Shown: positions 9,825 to 21,348 of the stretch, piece after piece
Layout: each line of letters begins with the position of its first letter
How positions within the stretch are numbered: the first letter of the stretch is position 1
Source of the DNA: Usnea hakonensis
Taxonomy: Eukaryota; Ascomycota; Lecanoromycetes; Lecanorales; Parmeliaceae
DNA: 64,000 nucleotides
Assembly: GCA_013423325.1 (NCBI GenBank)
Contig: BLJB01000011.1
Span: forward strand, 1 to 64,000
Direction: 5' to 3'
Translations under genes and position numbers: made by a program
The notes under the pieces: generated by a model
What the model was told of the DNA's origin: nothing
Database searches by the model: none
The model's input: only the letters and a program-made list of their open reading frames with translations

Positions 9825-12439
9825 CTATTGTTTCCATGTCCCATCCCTCTTCTCCTCTTCAGAAGCAGGGCTCGTCCCTAAACCTTCATCCGTGGTTCCC
9901 GTTCCCGGTCTGGCCAAGGGACTGCCTCTTCTCGCGGCATCAACATCACCTTGCCTTAGATTGCCTCGACCGCTATGCCACCTCTTAGGCGCAGCGTAGC
10001 GTCCTGCCGGGGTAGATGGTGATCTGTCTGGCGTGCCACTTCTTGATCGGGTCTTCAGTAACATAGGCGGAGTTTGTGGTATTGACTCTCTTGGCGTCGA
10101 CGGGGAATGCCCTTCGTGCGATGGATACGTCCAATTCCTAGTGTCGTAGCCTTCATCGTCATGTCTTGGACTTTGATACCGTTCTTCACTTTCATATCCT
10201 CGTTCGCTGCCATGCCCGCCGTCTCCGTTCCATAGAGGGGTTCCTTCACGGCCATGATACTGGTATTCTTCACCTCTTCGCTTGATAGGGCTCTCATCAT
10301 ACGGGTCGAAGCCGACACGTCGTCGTGCTTCATCGCGAAGACGCTTGCGCTCTTGTATGTCATTACTCGCAGCGCCGGTAGAGGCTGACTCGCTGAGGAA
10401 GAAAGTGAGAAGTTCATCAGGGATAGATAGATGAGGCGTTTGCTGGAATTGTTGAAGGGATAGGAGTCGAAGAAGCGTCTCCAGGAGAGAAAGCGAGGTT
10501 CGAATGGGTGGGAGCGTAGGCTGGACTTGGTGCTGAGTTTGTGGTGTTGGTGGCTGAGGCGACGGAGAGGACGTGGTGGGGGTGCTGACTGAAAGACGGG
10601 ATAGAGCAGATGTTATCTTTGGTTCTGATGAGGGATCACGAGAAGATGGGGCGGGTCTCGAAGAGGACGTGCCGACCTCGGACTCAGTGTCGGAATCCTC
10701 TGGTTCGGTATACACTTCGAAGGCTATCCATTCAGGATCAAGGTCAGGCGGAAGGCGCCAGGGATCTGGGGCGCGAGCAACTTGCTGATCTTGCGACTGT
10801 GTTGATGCTACCGACGAGGATCGTAAACCGCGCTGGGACGAAGCAATCAGTGCTTGACAGTTGTCAGGACTATTTGGGGCTGAAAATTGCGCAGAGCCAT
10901 CGGTGTCCGCATCATGAAAGCCTTGTCCGTCCTCTTCGTTGTACCGATTCATCATCATCCTTGGCGGAACAGCGTTCGGATCTCTCTTCAACAGCAGCAC
11001 CGGACTATTGGCTTCACCTTCACTTCCAATGTTCAGGATCTTACCCGTATCTGCGTAGAATATCTTGGAAAGCTCATGTATCGGAACAGCTTCTCGAATT
11101 CCAGCCAAAGGTACATCTCCATACGGGCCTGGTTGTGGATCCCCATCGAAAGTGTGAACGCGATCATCGTCTAAGTCTTCAACAATGACAAGCTGATAAG
11201 CATACTCATCGGTCTTGACTGCTCCATCCATCTGTTGGGGGAAATAATCAGAGTGTTCCGATTCCGAGTCGTCAAAAGGCCCACGCTCTCCGTTCGTATT
11301 CCTCGCAGAAGTCGCTATTCGATCGGTCCCTGGTAGGTCATAGAGTGCCTCGATCGATACTCGCATGAGCCTGACATTTGCTTTATGAATGACCTCTTTC
11401 CATGTACTCTCTCTCATCTCTTCTTCATTTTGAGGTCGAACGTGGCCTAGGAAGAGCATGTACATTGACAACGAGAAGGTAGGGCCAATTTGAACATAAT
11501 TAGAAGATGATGCGCCATATTGAGAGTCTCCTGCCGTCAGAAAAGTGCTCGCTTGTAATAAGCGGGACGGAGAGACGGTCGACGGTAGGTTAGAAGAAAG
11601 GCTAGCACCTGAAGCTGTGATTGCAAGATTGATGAGTGGAACCGCATCCTCGATGCGAGTCAGTAACTTTCGAATAGCTTGGACTATTCGTTTCAACTCT
11701 TTTTCGTGTTGAATTTTGTCTTGAGTCTTCGAACCCTTCGTCCTTAATGATTCCTCGGCGTTAGCTGCAGAAGCTAGACGCTGGCCGAGAGCTTGGATCT
11801 CCCATCGAAGGGACTTAGTGAGAGAGACGGCAGACTCCAGAGATGTATTTCCCCTAGCAGAACTGATAGAACGTGTTAGACATGACGGTAAACAAAAATT
11901 TCCAGTGTCTTACGCACATCAAATCTATCATATCAATCGCAGGGGATATGATCTAAGACGAGATAATTAAGAAGTGTCCCCTTGCTCGCGTTGCGGACGA
12001 CGAATACTGTTGACGCGTAGGCGATGGGCAGAAACATCGAAGTATATTGCAGAAAGATGATCGATGTGGAGACGAGGTACGATATGGAGAAAGAGGGACG
12101 AACCCGGATTTTGCTATTCAAACGCTCTTGCAATTCTTGAAGCTCCTCTTTCTCCTCGCTCTCAATAGTCTGTTGTCATATGGTTAGAAAAGTCTTAGTC
12201 GACCAGGTTGTGGCAAGACGAAAACCTTCAAGAGCCTGGTTGACTGCCTGATTGCATAACTAGCAGTAATCGTGATTCCAGATCTACAAAAGGATCAGTA
12301 TTTGCCGCAGAAATTACTCATGCTTATAAAGACCTTATGGCATAGTTCATAGCCTGCTGGGTCACCTATGATATTGTCAGATTCTTTCAGCTATACTGCC
12401 GAAAGCTGATTGAACTACCTTTCCCAGGAATATGTCCAT
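9825..12439 (-). CDS. YRB30: Yrb30-like RanGTP-binding protein
   Basis: Six exons on the minus strand: 12419-12439, 12334-12365, 12226-12283, 12104-12169, 11918-11952, 9825-11862; 749 aa. All junctions keep frame and rebuild a continuous N-terminus: MDIFLGKVTQQAMNYAIRSG, ITITASYAIRQSTRLLK, LQELQERLNSKIRIISPAID, MIDLISARGNTSLESAVSL. The middle carries the family block NLAITASGASLSSNLPSTVS, PSRLLQASTFL and YAYQLVIVEDLDDDRVHTFD (PF05508, fungal Ran-binding). The C-terminal third is disordered, rich in Ser, Pro and Asp/Glu. In yeast, Yrb30 binds RanGTP and blocks its GAP-stimulated hydrolysis; the same role is inferred. The five introns crowded into the first 600 bp, with exons of 21-66 bp, make this gene easy to mis-annotate. 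The start is 447 bp from the divergent SUP35 start. Confidence 0.88.
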
Positions 12440-12886
12440 GTTTTCTACAGTTTGATAGTCAATGAGTCTTCAATAAAGTTGTTCGCTCAACCAAAGAATT
12501 GTCTGATCGGCATCTTTGGAGGCTATCACGGCATTACGAATCATTGGCAGGCATGCTGTGTCATGCTGGGATGTTGGTGAGTCAACATGGGCCCAATATA
12601 ATTTTTGATAAGTAAGAGTCAACAATAGCCGGAAGCGCTAGCAGCCTTGCAGCAGCCGAACGGTTAGCGCGCGGAACTGATTCATTCACATTTTCATGAG
12701 TTTGAAGCTCAGCAATTTTGGCTCAAGTCCAGGTGTAATCTGAAGCCGTATAACGATCCACAAAACGTTTCTTGGATCTTGCAGATCTCAGATATCCAAA
12801 AATTCCAGGAAACCACATCGCAGGCACCAGACCGCAACCCCCGCAACCCCCACTTTGAGGCCTCTGAGCCTTACCGCATTACCATC
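12440..12886. promoter_or_regulatory. shared divergent promoter region YRB30 / SUP35
   Basis: The 447 bp between the two outward-facing start codons must hold both promoters. I see no certain TATA box or factor site. Confidence 0.5.
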
Positions 12887-15372
12887 ATGTCAGGTCTCGA
12901 CTCATGGGAAGACGATCCAGCGGCACAGGATGATAATCTCTCGAGACAAACACAACAGAATCTGAATATCAACGGCCAAAGCGGCCGGCCCACCGGCTTC
13001 ACTCCGAATGCGAATACTTTTCAGCCAGGTGCCCAATCATTCCAGCCAGGACAACAATATCAACAGTATCCTAGCTATAGTCAACAACCACAATATGGGC
13101 AGTTCTACAGTCAACAGCAACAATACGGCGGAGCATACCCGCAATACGGGCAGCAAGGTTATAACCAGTACAATCAAACCTACGCTCAGCAATCTGGCTT
13201 CAACCAGGGCTATACTGGACAGCAGCAACAGCAAAAAGTATTTCAGCAGCCTAAAGTACCTATAATAGCAAAGAGGCCCTCTGCAGCAGACTCAGAATCC
13301 TCGGTAGCAGCTCCGCCACCGCCGCCCGCTCAATCCTCTGGACCACCTGTGGTCAAAACACTCTCGATTAGCGCAGACACTCCAGGTGCTACAGCTTCGA
13401 AGGCAAAAGTTTTATCCATTGATGTACCAACACCTGCTTCTTCAGCAGCCAAGAATGCTTCGGCGGATGATGGTGCAAAAGTCGCAGCGGCCAAGGCGAT
13501 TGAAAAGACTGAGAAGTCGGCAACGGGAACTAGCGGAACAACATCACCTTCCCCATCCTCGGGACGTTCGAGTCCCACAGCTGCAGAAGTTCGAGAGGCA
13601 AAGAGGGAGGCAGATGCAGTGGCGAAAGAGCAAGCCGCAGAAGTAGAGGAAGAGATTTTGGAAGACGTATATGGAAAAGAACATGTGAATCTGATCTTCA
13701 TTGGGCATGTAGATGCAGGAAAATCAACACTTGGAGGCAGCATACTATACGCAACAGGCATGGTAGACGAAAGAACGATGGACAAGTACAAGCGAGAAGC
13801 CAAGGACGCAGGTCGGGAGACATGGTATCTGTCATGGGCACTAGATCTAACGAAAGAGGAAAGGTCGAAAGGTAAAACGGTCGAAGTGGGTAGAGGCTTT
13901 TTCGAAACCGAGAAACGACGATACACCATCCTTGACGCACCTGGACACAAGACATTCGTCCCCAACATGATTGCAGGAGCATCACAAGCCGATGTTGGTA
14001 TCCTCGTTATCTCAGCAAGGAAAGGAGAGTATGAAACGGGTTTCGAAAAAGGAGGCCAGACGCGAGAACATGCCATCCTAGCCAAAACTCAGGGCGTCAA
14101 CAAATTAATTGTGGTTGTGAATAAGATGGACGACCCAACCGTGGAGTGGAGCCATGAACGCTACAAAGAATGCACTGAGAAGCTCTTAAATTTCCTCAGC
14201 CGCCAAGTTGGCTACGGCAAAAGTGATGTTACTTTCATGCCAATCTCGGCGCAAACCACGGTGGGAATTAAGGACCGAGTATCTAAAGATCTGGCGCCGT
14301 GGTACGATGGTCCATCGCTCCTTGAATGCCTCGATGATTTTAAGACTCTTGAACGAAAAGTCAAGGCGCCCTTCATGATGCCTATCAACGCCAAGTACAG
14401 AGACATGGGCACTATTATGGAGGGCAAAATCGAAGCTGGCCAGATCAAGAAGGGCAACAATTACCTTTTGATGGTATGCGCATTCTATGTTGATTACCTC
14501 TCAATTGTTATCCGCCATGTTTTACCCCTTAGGCATCTCTCAAAGCGTAGATTCTGCCCCGGGGGAACCATGCTGACTTCACAATATCGCAGCCCAATCG
14601 TGATGATATCACCATCTCTGCACTTTACGGTGAGACAGAAGACGAGATCCCGAGCGCTACATGCGGTGATCAAGTACGGATACGTATCCGCGGTGTTGAG
14701 GAGGAGGACATTTTACCGGGCTTCGTGCTTTGCGCGCCACAAAGACCCGTCCACTGCGTCTCAGCATTTGAGGCGCAGATCGCGTTGCTAGACTTAAAGA
14801 GTATCTTAAGCGCCGGCTTCAATTGCGTGTTACATGTGCATTCCGCGATCGAAGAGGTAACATTTGCGGCCTTGTTACACAAGCTCGAGAAGGGTACCGG
14901 CAGAAAAAGTAAGAAGGCTCCAGCGTTTGGAAAGCAAGGCATGAGTATCATTGCTCGGCTTGAAATCATTGGTGGTGCCGGAAAGGTGTGCGTTGAAAAG
15001 TAAGCTACCTTTCGCAGCCATTTGCGCTTGTTCTGAAGAATCGAGCACTCGAGATTTATCAAGTGACTCCAGTATCATCATCGAATGAAATGCTAATATT
15101 GAGGTTTGATAGGTATGAAGATTACGCACAAATGGGAAGGTATGTTCGTTCTTTGTATAATCATCACTGTCATGGCCCGCTTTTCCAGTCGCAAGCCATG
15201 TTGCAGAACCAGTCATACTGATCACCGTTTCCATCGCATCTTTTGCAATCTGTACTGTTGCCCCGGATGAGAAGGATCGCTAACTTCCTATAGGTTCACT
15301 TTAAGAGACCAAGGACAGACTATTGCCATTGGAAAGATCACGAAGCTTATCACAGATCCTGCGGCAGTTTAA
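12887..15372 (+). CDS. SUP35: eukaryotic release factor 3 (eRF3/Sup35) with prion-like N domain
   Basis: Exons 12887-14473, 14593-14999, 15113-15139 (27 bp) and 15294-15372; introns 119, 113 and 154 bp with TGCTGAC, GCTAAT and CGCTAAC branch sites; 699 aa. Residues about 20-125 are Gln/Asn/Tyr/Gly-rich with QQYQQY, QQPQYGQFY and QYGQQGYNQY units, like the prion domain of yeast Sup35. A charged Ala/Lys/Glu middle follows, then the GTPase with GHVDAGKST (P-loop, near residue 273), DAPGHKTFVPNM (G3) and NKMD (G4), and the two beta-barrel domains ending FTLRDQGQTIAIGKITKLI. The protein is the GTPase partner of eRF1 in translation termination. The start chosen is ATG 12887 (MSGLDSWEDD), matching the family N-terminus. 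The tiny 27-bp third exon encodes YEDYAQMG. Confidence 0.93.
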
Positions 15373-16261
15373 ACGCAAAAGTGGCATCTCAAACGGTAGA
15401 TTCATTCTTACTTCCCTCCAAGCGCGATATCTCGACATGAATCAAGAGATTATTTCAGAGCATACTTGCGCTGTGTCAAGTGGCGCCAGGGGGCTTTTGT
15501 GATCGTCTTGATATCTAGCTAGATATTGAATGAACCAACCGTTGCATATAGATTTGTTGACGCCACTGCACTTGGTGAGACCTTCCAAGTGCCGCACAAC
15601 TTCATCCACGAATTTTGCAAAGACGTGGATATCAAGCCATGCAAGCTTTATCGGTCCACATCAAGCGTCAAGTACGCCTATGATGACAATGGGCTTCGAA
15701 TGCAGGTGAAATCGCTCTTGAGACTCTGACATTTTTACGTGTAGCCATTCAAGAAGCATAACTTCACACAGAGTAATTATTAATTGAAACGAGCTCTCCT
15801 TTGATCTAACATCATCATTGACTTTTGCTAATCGCTCTTCAAGACCAAGATGCGCCAGTCTCCCATATTGTCTCAAAAACTGCTCGTCCAATCCAGCAGC
15901 AGAGGTAGAGTCTCCCGTGCCTGCTAGCAGAGCTGTACCTAGCTAGCTACCTGCAAGGTAAAGGATCGTTTCAAGGCGGAAAAATCACTGGGCGTGCAAT
16001 GGGTGCTTGTCATGTTTTATGAGATTTGTATGTATGCTTACTATGCTTGTAAGGCGACAATTTAATTCCATCTCACGGTGTCAGAATTTAGTATGGGATA
16101 TAGGACTGATCCATTTTCTGTGTGAGAAGAGCTACTTAAATACCTCTGTGAAGCCTCTTGCCAAGACTACCAAGCATATGTATGAGAGAGGTGGTGCATC
16201 ATTTCCCAACACCCAGCTCACATGTCTCTATTTCCTCCCCCATGAACCCCACCGCGCGCGC
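15373..16261. other. intergenic, 0.9 kb
   Basis: Gap between the convergent ends of SUP35 and the SET-domain gene. Short open frames at 15526-15729 (plus) and 15661-15891 (minus) have no recognisable features. Nothing else seen. Confidence 0.6.
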
Positions 16262-18648
16262 TCATCCCAGCGTCATCTCCATAAACGCCGTGCCCAAATC
16301 CTTACCCAGTCGCATATTCTCCCTCGCCATCCTCCCCACCGTCCCATCGAACGAGTCGTCCTCCCCCACACAAATCCGATACGCAAGCCTCGCGTATGCC
16401 TCCGCCCTCGCGCACAGATGCGGCGCGACTCTATCACACGCGGTCCAGAGATGCGTCCAGGTTTCAATGACTTGGTCGTGTGGGAGGCCCCACTGCAGGA
16501 CTGCGAAGGAGGAGACGGGGGAGTGGTGGGCGATGACGAAACCGAGGGAGGTCAGGACTTTGAAGGCGGTCTGGATGGCGGGTTGGGGACTGTTGTGCGC
16601 GTTGTGGATGCGTGTGAGGAGGAGGTAGGGGTCTGCTAGTTCGAGACGGGGAATGTCGTTGGCGGGTGCGGAGTAGGTCTTTTCGATGGCGGCCATTATT
16701 CTCTCCGCTTTTGGCAAGTTGGTATTACCTGACGCTTGGAAAGCGGCTTTGAGGTCGTCCAATAACGTCTTCCTCTTGGTGTGTGTCTTGTTGGCCGTCT
16801 TCTTGTCCTGCTGACACCAAATGCAAGAGCATTGAAAGCCCCAATGGCGAAGATTCTCCTGCGTCTTTTCCCATGTGCGACCGGGTTCGGGGGAAGCGTA
16901 CCAGAAGGATATCTCAGTGTCTGCGGGAATGTCCTTCGCAGCACGTACGATGATCATGTCTCCGATGAAGCTGCGGCGAGCATTACTGTGGCAGCTGTGG
17001 TTGATGTGGGAGGCTTTGATGAAGATTCCAGTGGTGTGATGATGTTTCTGTCGCTCTTGCTGCTCGGGAGAATGGTGGCCAAAATGGGTTTGCAGGGTGC
17101 TTCGAGGGCAGCCGAAAACATTCAGGGCGATGATTGCCTCGACTAAGAAGCTGGATGGAAGCATTTAGTAGTGATAGAGAGAGGTAAGCGGTGAATTACC
17201 CACGTATCAACGATTGGTAGACCATCCGTCTCTGTCTCTTTCACCGGCATGTAATCGCCACAATGCAAAGCAGTGAAAGATGGCATTTGGGAAGGGTTTC
17301 GCAACATCTTCTGCACGACAGCCGTGATGAGATCCGCTTGCGTACCCACAGTCCCTCGTTTCGTGTGCGAATTCATCAAAATACTCGTCTTGGAAGAACC
17401 TGCACCTGCCTCTTCGCTGGCAAAACAGTAGGCGAACGCTTTCTCGCAGATCAGTAGCTCCCCTGCCGCAACGGCTCTCGTGGTGAAAAGTCCACGCCCA
17501 CGACCTTCGGACACTTTGATGGCTACAGGCCCTGTATACGTTGCGTTGTCAAGACAAGGTGGAGTTCTCTCGGCCGCCTTATACATGGCCTTGAAATCGT
17601 ACTTGCCTCGTGTCTGCTCACTGAGGCGCTCCTCCGTCCGCAACAGCTGCTCTTTAGCCTCCGTGTTGTTTTTGTAGTTATCTAGAAGATACATGAGGGT
17701 TTTGCGGCACTTCTCGAACATTTGCAGCTCGTACAGAGAGCGGGCGGCCCGGTAAGCGCCCTTCTCCGATACCTCATGCTCTTCAGAATCACCGGTAGCG
17801 TCGGTCAATGCCTCGTCGTAGCGCCGCAGCTTAAGATAAGCAAGGGAGCGATTCAATTTGAGAACTTGATTTTCTTCCCTCGTTGCGGCGCACTTGAGTG
17901 CTTTCGTGTAGCTGGCTCAACAGAGCTTTGTCAGTAAGCATTACAATAGACAAGGAAATCAGAGTTACCATTCGACAGCCTTGTTCAAGTCGCGAGCCTT
18001 CAATGCAGCATTGCCATTCACTTTCAACTCCATCGCAGTCTCTTCAACCCCAGTGTTCCGAGGTCCCCAGCGAGGAGGGACCATCTCATCATCCTCAGCG
18101 AGCCAGACTAGATCGGTAACGTGGTCGACGCGGACGCCATAGTCCCCATTGCTCATGGTCTTGAAATACGGCTCTTTGACAATGCACACGCCGCCAACCT
18201 GCGCAATGTCCTCCGCAAGCCCATACTCCGTATCCTCTTGCTGATACACCATAAGCATAACCCCACTTCCCTGCTCGTCTTCCGCAATCACCATGACTGC
18301 CGTCATCGTATTCGGTGGCGTTGCCACGCGTAGCATTATATAGTTTCCGCGGTGGTGCGTCTCCAATCGCAGTTCCTTAATATGCAACTTTTTGAGTGTC
18401 TTTAGAGACTCGACGCTGGGCGCATAGGGTGCAGCAACCCATGAGTGACGGATATCATGTCGGCGAATTAGCGAACGCATTAGTTGCTGTCTTGTTTGCA
18501 CTATCATGAATTCATGGATGAGTAGGGTGAGGGGTTTCATATCATCGGGGCGTGTGCCATGGCGTCTCTGCGCCGCCTCAAGCGTTTGCTCTTGCTGGCG
18601 TAGTGAGGCAGTGAACTGATCAGTATCGGAGATACTATCGACGTCCAT
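16262..18648 (-). CDS. TPR and SET domain protein (SMYD-like methyltransferase)
   Basis: Exons on the minus strand: 17969-18648, 17204-17911, 16262-17150 (introns 57 and 53 bp), 758 aa. The N-terminal ~200 residues form a region found in fungal TPR/SET proteins. TPR repeats follow at about 205-330 (NGNAALKARDLNKAVECYTK, LNRSLAYLKLRRYDEALTDA). The SET domain is split around them: GRGLFTTRAVAAGE near residue 365, then HINHSCHSNARRSF (near 511) carrying the conserved NHSC, and ISFWY. A post-SET cysteine cluster, FQCSCIWC, sits near residue 568. Family members are protein lysine methyltransferases or SET proteins of unknown substrate; no MYND zinc finger is visible. Intron 2 is fixed by IVDTFLVEAIIALNVFGCPR. 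Catalytic activity is inferred. Confidence 0.85.
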
Positions 18649-19222
18649 GCTCAGGAAGACAAATGGTCGAGGAACCTAGATACAGCAATAGATGTCAAGA
18701 TGAGAGCCGAAGAGGATTGGTAGTGATGTGACGATGAGGAAGTTTCAGAGCGGAGCAGATTCATTTGACTGACAATTGTAAAACATTTTGACAAACAAGT
18801 CCTCGGTTAGCTACAGCAAGCCGCAAACAAAACAGATAAGCAAACGCGAAAACCTGAAGCGTGGATATTTGAAGCAACTGAGGCTAGTCAGATGAGGATA
18901 TATAGCAAAGAAAACAATTATTGCCTTAAAGGTTAGATAAATTACCATCGTGACTTTCATATATATTAGCGGGTAGTATATGACTCTCGTATGTGCGCGA
19001 GAGCGACACACACCAATGTCCATGGTTTCAATCACGTCCGTAGGCCGAAAAGATACTGCAAGGAAGAAGGAAAATCTTTGGAAGTTGCAATTACTTCAGG
19101 TCGGATATAACGTACTATACACATCAGGCCGCCAGCTTTTCTACTTTGGGAAGTACATTAAGGAAAGCGGTGACGCACCAAAACCCCCGCCCAGCCCGCT
19201 GAACACCCCAGAGTATCCTCTC
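18649..19222. other. intergenic, 0.57 kb
   Basis: Upstream region of the SET gene and 3' flank of the spherulin-4 gene, both on the minus strand. AT-rich in its middle; no further feature seen. Confidence 0.6.
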
Positions 19223-20017
19223 CTACAGAGCGCTAACAGCCTTTGCAAGGCCCATCAATAAAGTCGAATCAAGCGTTTTGTAGCAGCAATCCGCGCCAAA
19301 ATACACCGCCTGCAATCCCTTCTGCGCCATCGTCTGGACCAAGCCCGCCACATCACCATACGCGGACGTCGGCGTACTGTAGATTTGGAAGGCGGTCTTG
19401 GGGAGATCCCCCGCCGCGATCTGCGAAAGTGGGTCGACGGATTGGTATTCGGAGTATGGTTTTTCGTATTGCACGGTCATGTTGGAGTAGGTGAGGAGCT
19501 TGGATGGCGCGAAAGTGCCAGGGTTGTAGACGACACGGGTGTCCGACGCTGGCATACTAGTGAACGCGTACGAGGTGATGGTAGACATGTAGTCGTAGAC
19601 CGACTGATCGTCTTGATTACCAACGTCGTCGAAGTAAATCCCGTGGATCGCGATGTCGGCCCTCGTGTAGCTGGCCCATCTAGCGTAGACCGCGACCTCC
19701 GACTCGACGGCCGGGATGGGTTTTTTTGTACCCGCTCCTATGTCGACGTATCCGAGCGTCTGCACGTTGGGCTTGCTGTTCATCTGGGCGATACCGGCGA
19801 GGTAGTCTGGGTTTGAGGGGTAGGACATATTTGTGCCCGGGCCGCTGTTCGGATTTATTATTACTTGCCATTGTACGGAAGGGTAAGCGTCGATGGCGGC
19901 GATGGCATTGTTCCAGTCCGGAGTGTTGACCCAGACATAAAGAGGGAGAAGGATGCTGAAGGAGGTGGTAGGGACAGCGAGGATGAAGAGGGGTGCGAGG
20001 TGCAATGAGTACTTCAT
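19223..20017 (-). CDS. secreted spherulin-4 family protein (GH135-like)
   Basis: Single exon, 264 aa, ATG at 20017. An N-terminal signal peptide is visible (MKYSLHLAPLFILAVPTTS). The rest matches spherulation-specific family 4 (PF12138): an LPLYVWVN start, WQVIINPNSGPG, YVDIGAGTKKP, HGIYFDDVGN, VVYNPGTFAP and a C-terminal VYFGADCCYKTL. The family contains fungal Sph3-type GH135 glycosidases that cut galactosaminogalactan, a TIM-barrel fold; the Asp pair in FDDVGN is in the expected active-site region. Whether this copy is an active hydrolase is an inference. It is probably secreted to the wall or medium. Confidence 0.85.
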   Translation of the reverse strand: MKYSLHLAPLFILAVPTTSFSILLPLYVWVNTPDWNNAIAAIDAYPSVQWQVIINPNSGPGTNMSYPSNPDYLAGIAQMNSKPNVQTLGYVDIGAGTKKPIPAVESEVAVYARWASYTRADIAIHGIYFDDVGNQDDQSVYDYMSTITSYAFTSMPASDTRVVYNPGTFAPSKLLTYSNMTVQYEKPYSEYQSVDPLSQIAAGDLPKTAFQIYSTPTSAYGDVAGLVQTMAQKGLQAVYFGADCCYKTLDSTLLMGLAKAVSAL

Positions 20018-20677
20018 TTTTATTGATTCTGGAGAAATGGAAGGTGGACGGTGTTGTTGATGCAGAATTGTAGGACAAGAAGGCTTTATTACATAGTTGG
20101 TATCAGGGATATACAGTACCTGGTCATAAGCATGTTACCAGCCAAACCTGGTCAAACATGCAAGGAGATGACTGCTTGCAGTGTCAGCCGTCGCCCTGCG
20201 TTTTCAAATGAATCGTCGAGCGGCGGCTAAACACAAAGCTGATGTTTCGGACAGTGAGTCTTGTTGATGGTTCTGTTTCACGTTCCTGTCTATGCCGTGT
20301 CCTTGCGGACGGCACGTTACGATCAAATCCAAGGGTGACCTATTGAAGATCGGAAGATCGGAACCTAGCTGCTGAAACCACTGCACATGTTCTCTTGATT
20401 TTGACGTCAAATTCCATATCAATGATTTAGCAGATATGGAATTTGCAGCGACGCACACCTTCGATTACCGTTTACCTTGCTGCCGCAGTCATAACATCAT
20501 TGACAAGGGAAGGTGACTTGCATAGTCTCTCGGCAAATGATCAATGGTCAATCAAATCAATGAAGGATATGGATTTCACAAGTAAGTAGGTACCTGTTAC
20601 GAAGACGGTGGCCGTGGCTCTCAGGGCGATGGGTACGTGTTCTCCGTATTAAAGCGAGGTTTGACTTGGGTTTCAGC
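20018..20677. other. intergenic upstream of spherulin-4 gene
   Basis: Promoter side of the minus-strand spherulin-4 gene. No gene supported. It carries a GTAGGTACCT motif near 20585, similar to the palindrome at 7847. Confidence 0.5.
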
Positions 20678-21255
20678 GGCAGGATTACGGAAGTACATAC
20701 CTACCATCGGGCCAAAAAGATTTTCCGAATCTCATAATTAAAATCATGAATCTTACCATTACGCACGCAACACACGTTGTGTATATTAAATAAATCATTG
20801 ATTTATTAATTGAATTATATTCAATAATAGAATCCTTCTTTTAGAAGCACAGTCATATCGCGCGTCGTTCATCGCAGTAATTAGGATTTTACTAATAAAA
20901 CTGCTTGATAGATAACGAACGCCAAGACTCCTATTCGAATCGATATATACGCGGATAAAATATAATACGTGCAAGTATCCGTACAAGAGGTAATTATTCT
21001 AATCTTTTAATATAATTACTAATTAACTAATAAATAAGCTTGCCGAATACGCCACCTCGCGTATAGTAAAAGGAAAGTCCGACTATTTAAAGTTTAGTAT
21101 CGGGGAAAGAAGTAAAAGCTTAGATATAATATATTATTTAAAATTACTAAGAGTCTTCCTCGTACGTATCAAGGTTGAATTAAACCGAAATTTAATTTCA
21201 TGTTTTGAAAAATCTTTTTGGCCCGATGGTAGGTATGTACTTCCGTAGGCAGGAT
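20678..21255. mobile_element. 562-bp MITE with 39-bp TIRs and 8-bp target duplication
   Basis: The element spans 20686-21247. Its ends are perfect inverted repeats of about 39 bp (TACGGAAGTACATACCTACC, continuing ATCGGGCCAAAAAGATTTT), then diverge. It is flanked on both sides by the same 8 bases, GGCAGGAT (20678-20685 and 21248-21255). An 8-bp duplication is the hallmark of hAT-type transposition; the terminal bases are not a textbook hAT end, so the superfamily is tentative. The interior is AT-rich and encodes nothing recognisable, so the element is non-autonomous. Confidence 0.85.
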
Positions 21256-21261
21256 GAAAAA

Positions 21262-21296
21262 TAGGGTGGACGACGGCTGGCTATATGATAAAATCA

Positions 21297-21348
<52 letters not shown>

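Noticed and set aside
12655..12735. A tRNA-like pattern (TTAGCGCGCGG box-A-like, GGCTCAAGTCC box-B-like with a possible T arm)
   Set aside because: No 7-bp acceptor stem can be formed at a fitting distance, and the anticodon arm is missing. It lies in the SUP35 leader.
15526..15729. ATG-initiated 67-codon frame downstream of SUP35
   Set aside because: No recognisable feature, no leader or introns, and a competing frame on the other strand. Chance is the simplest explanation.
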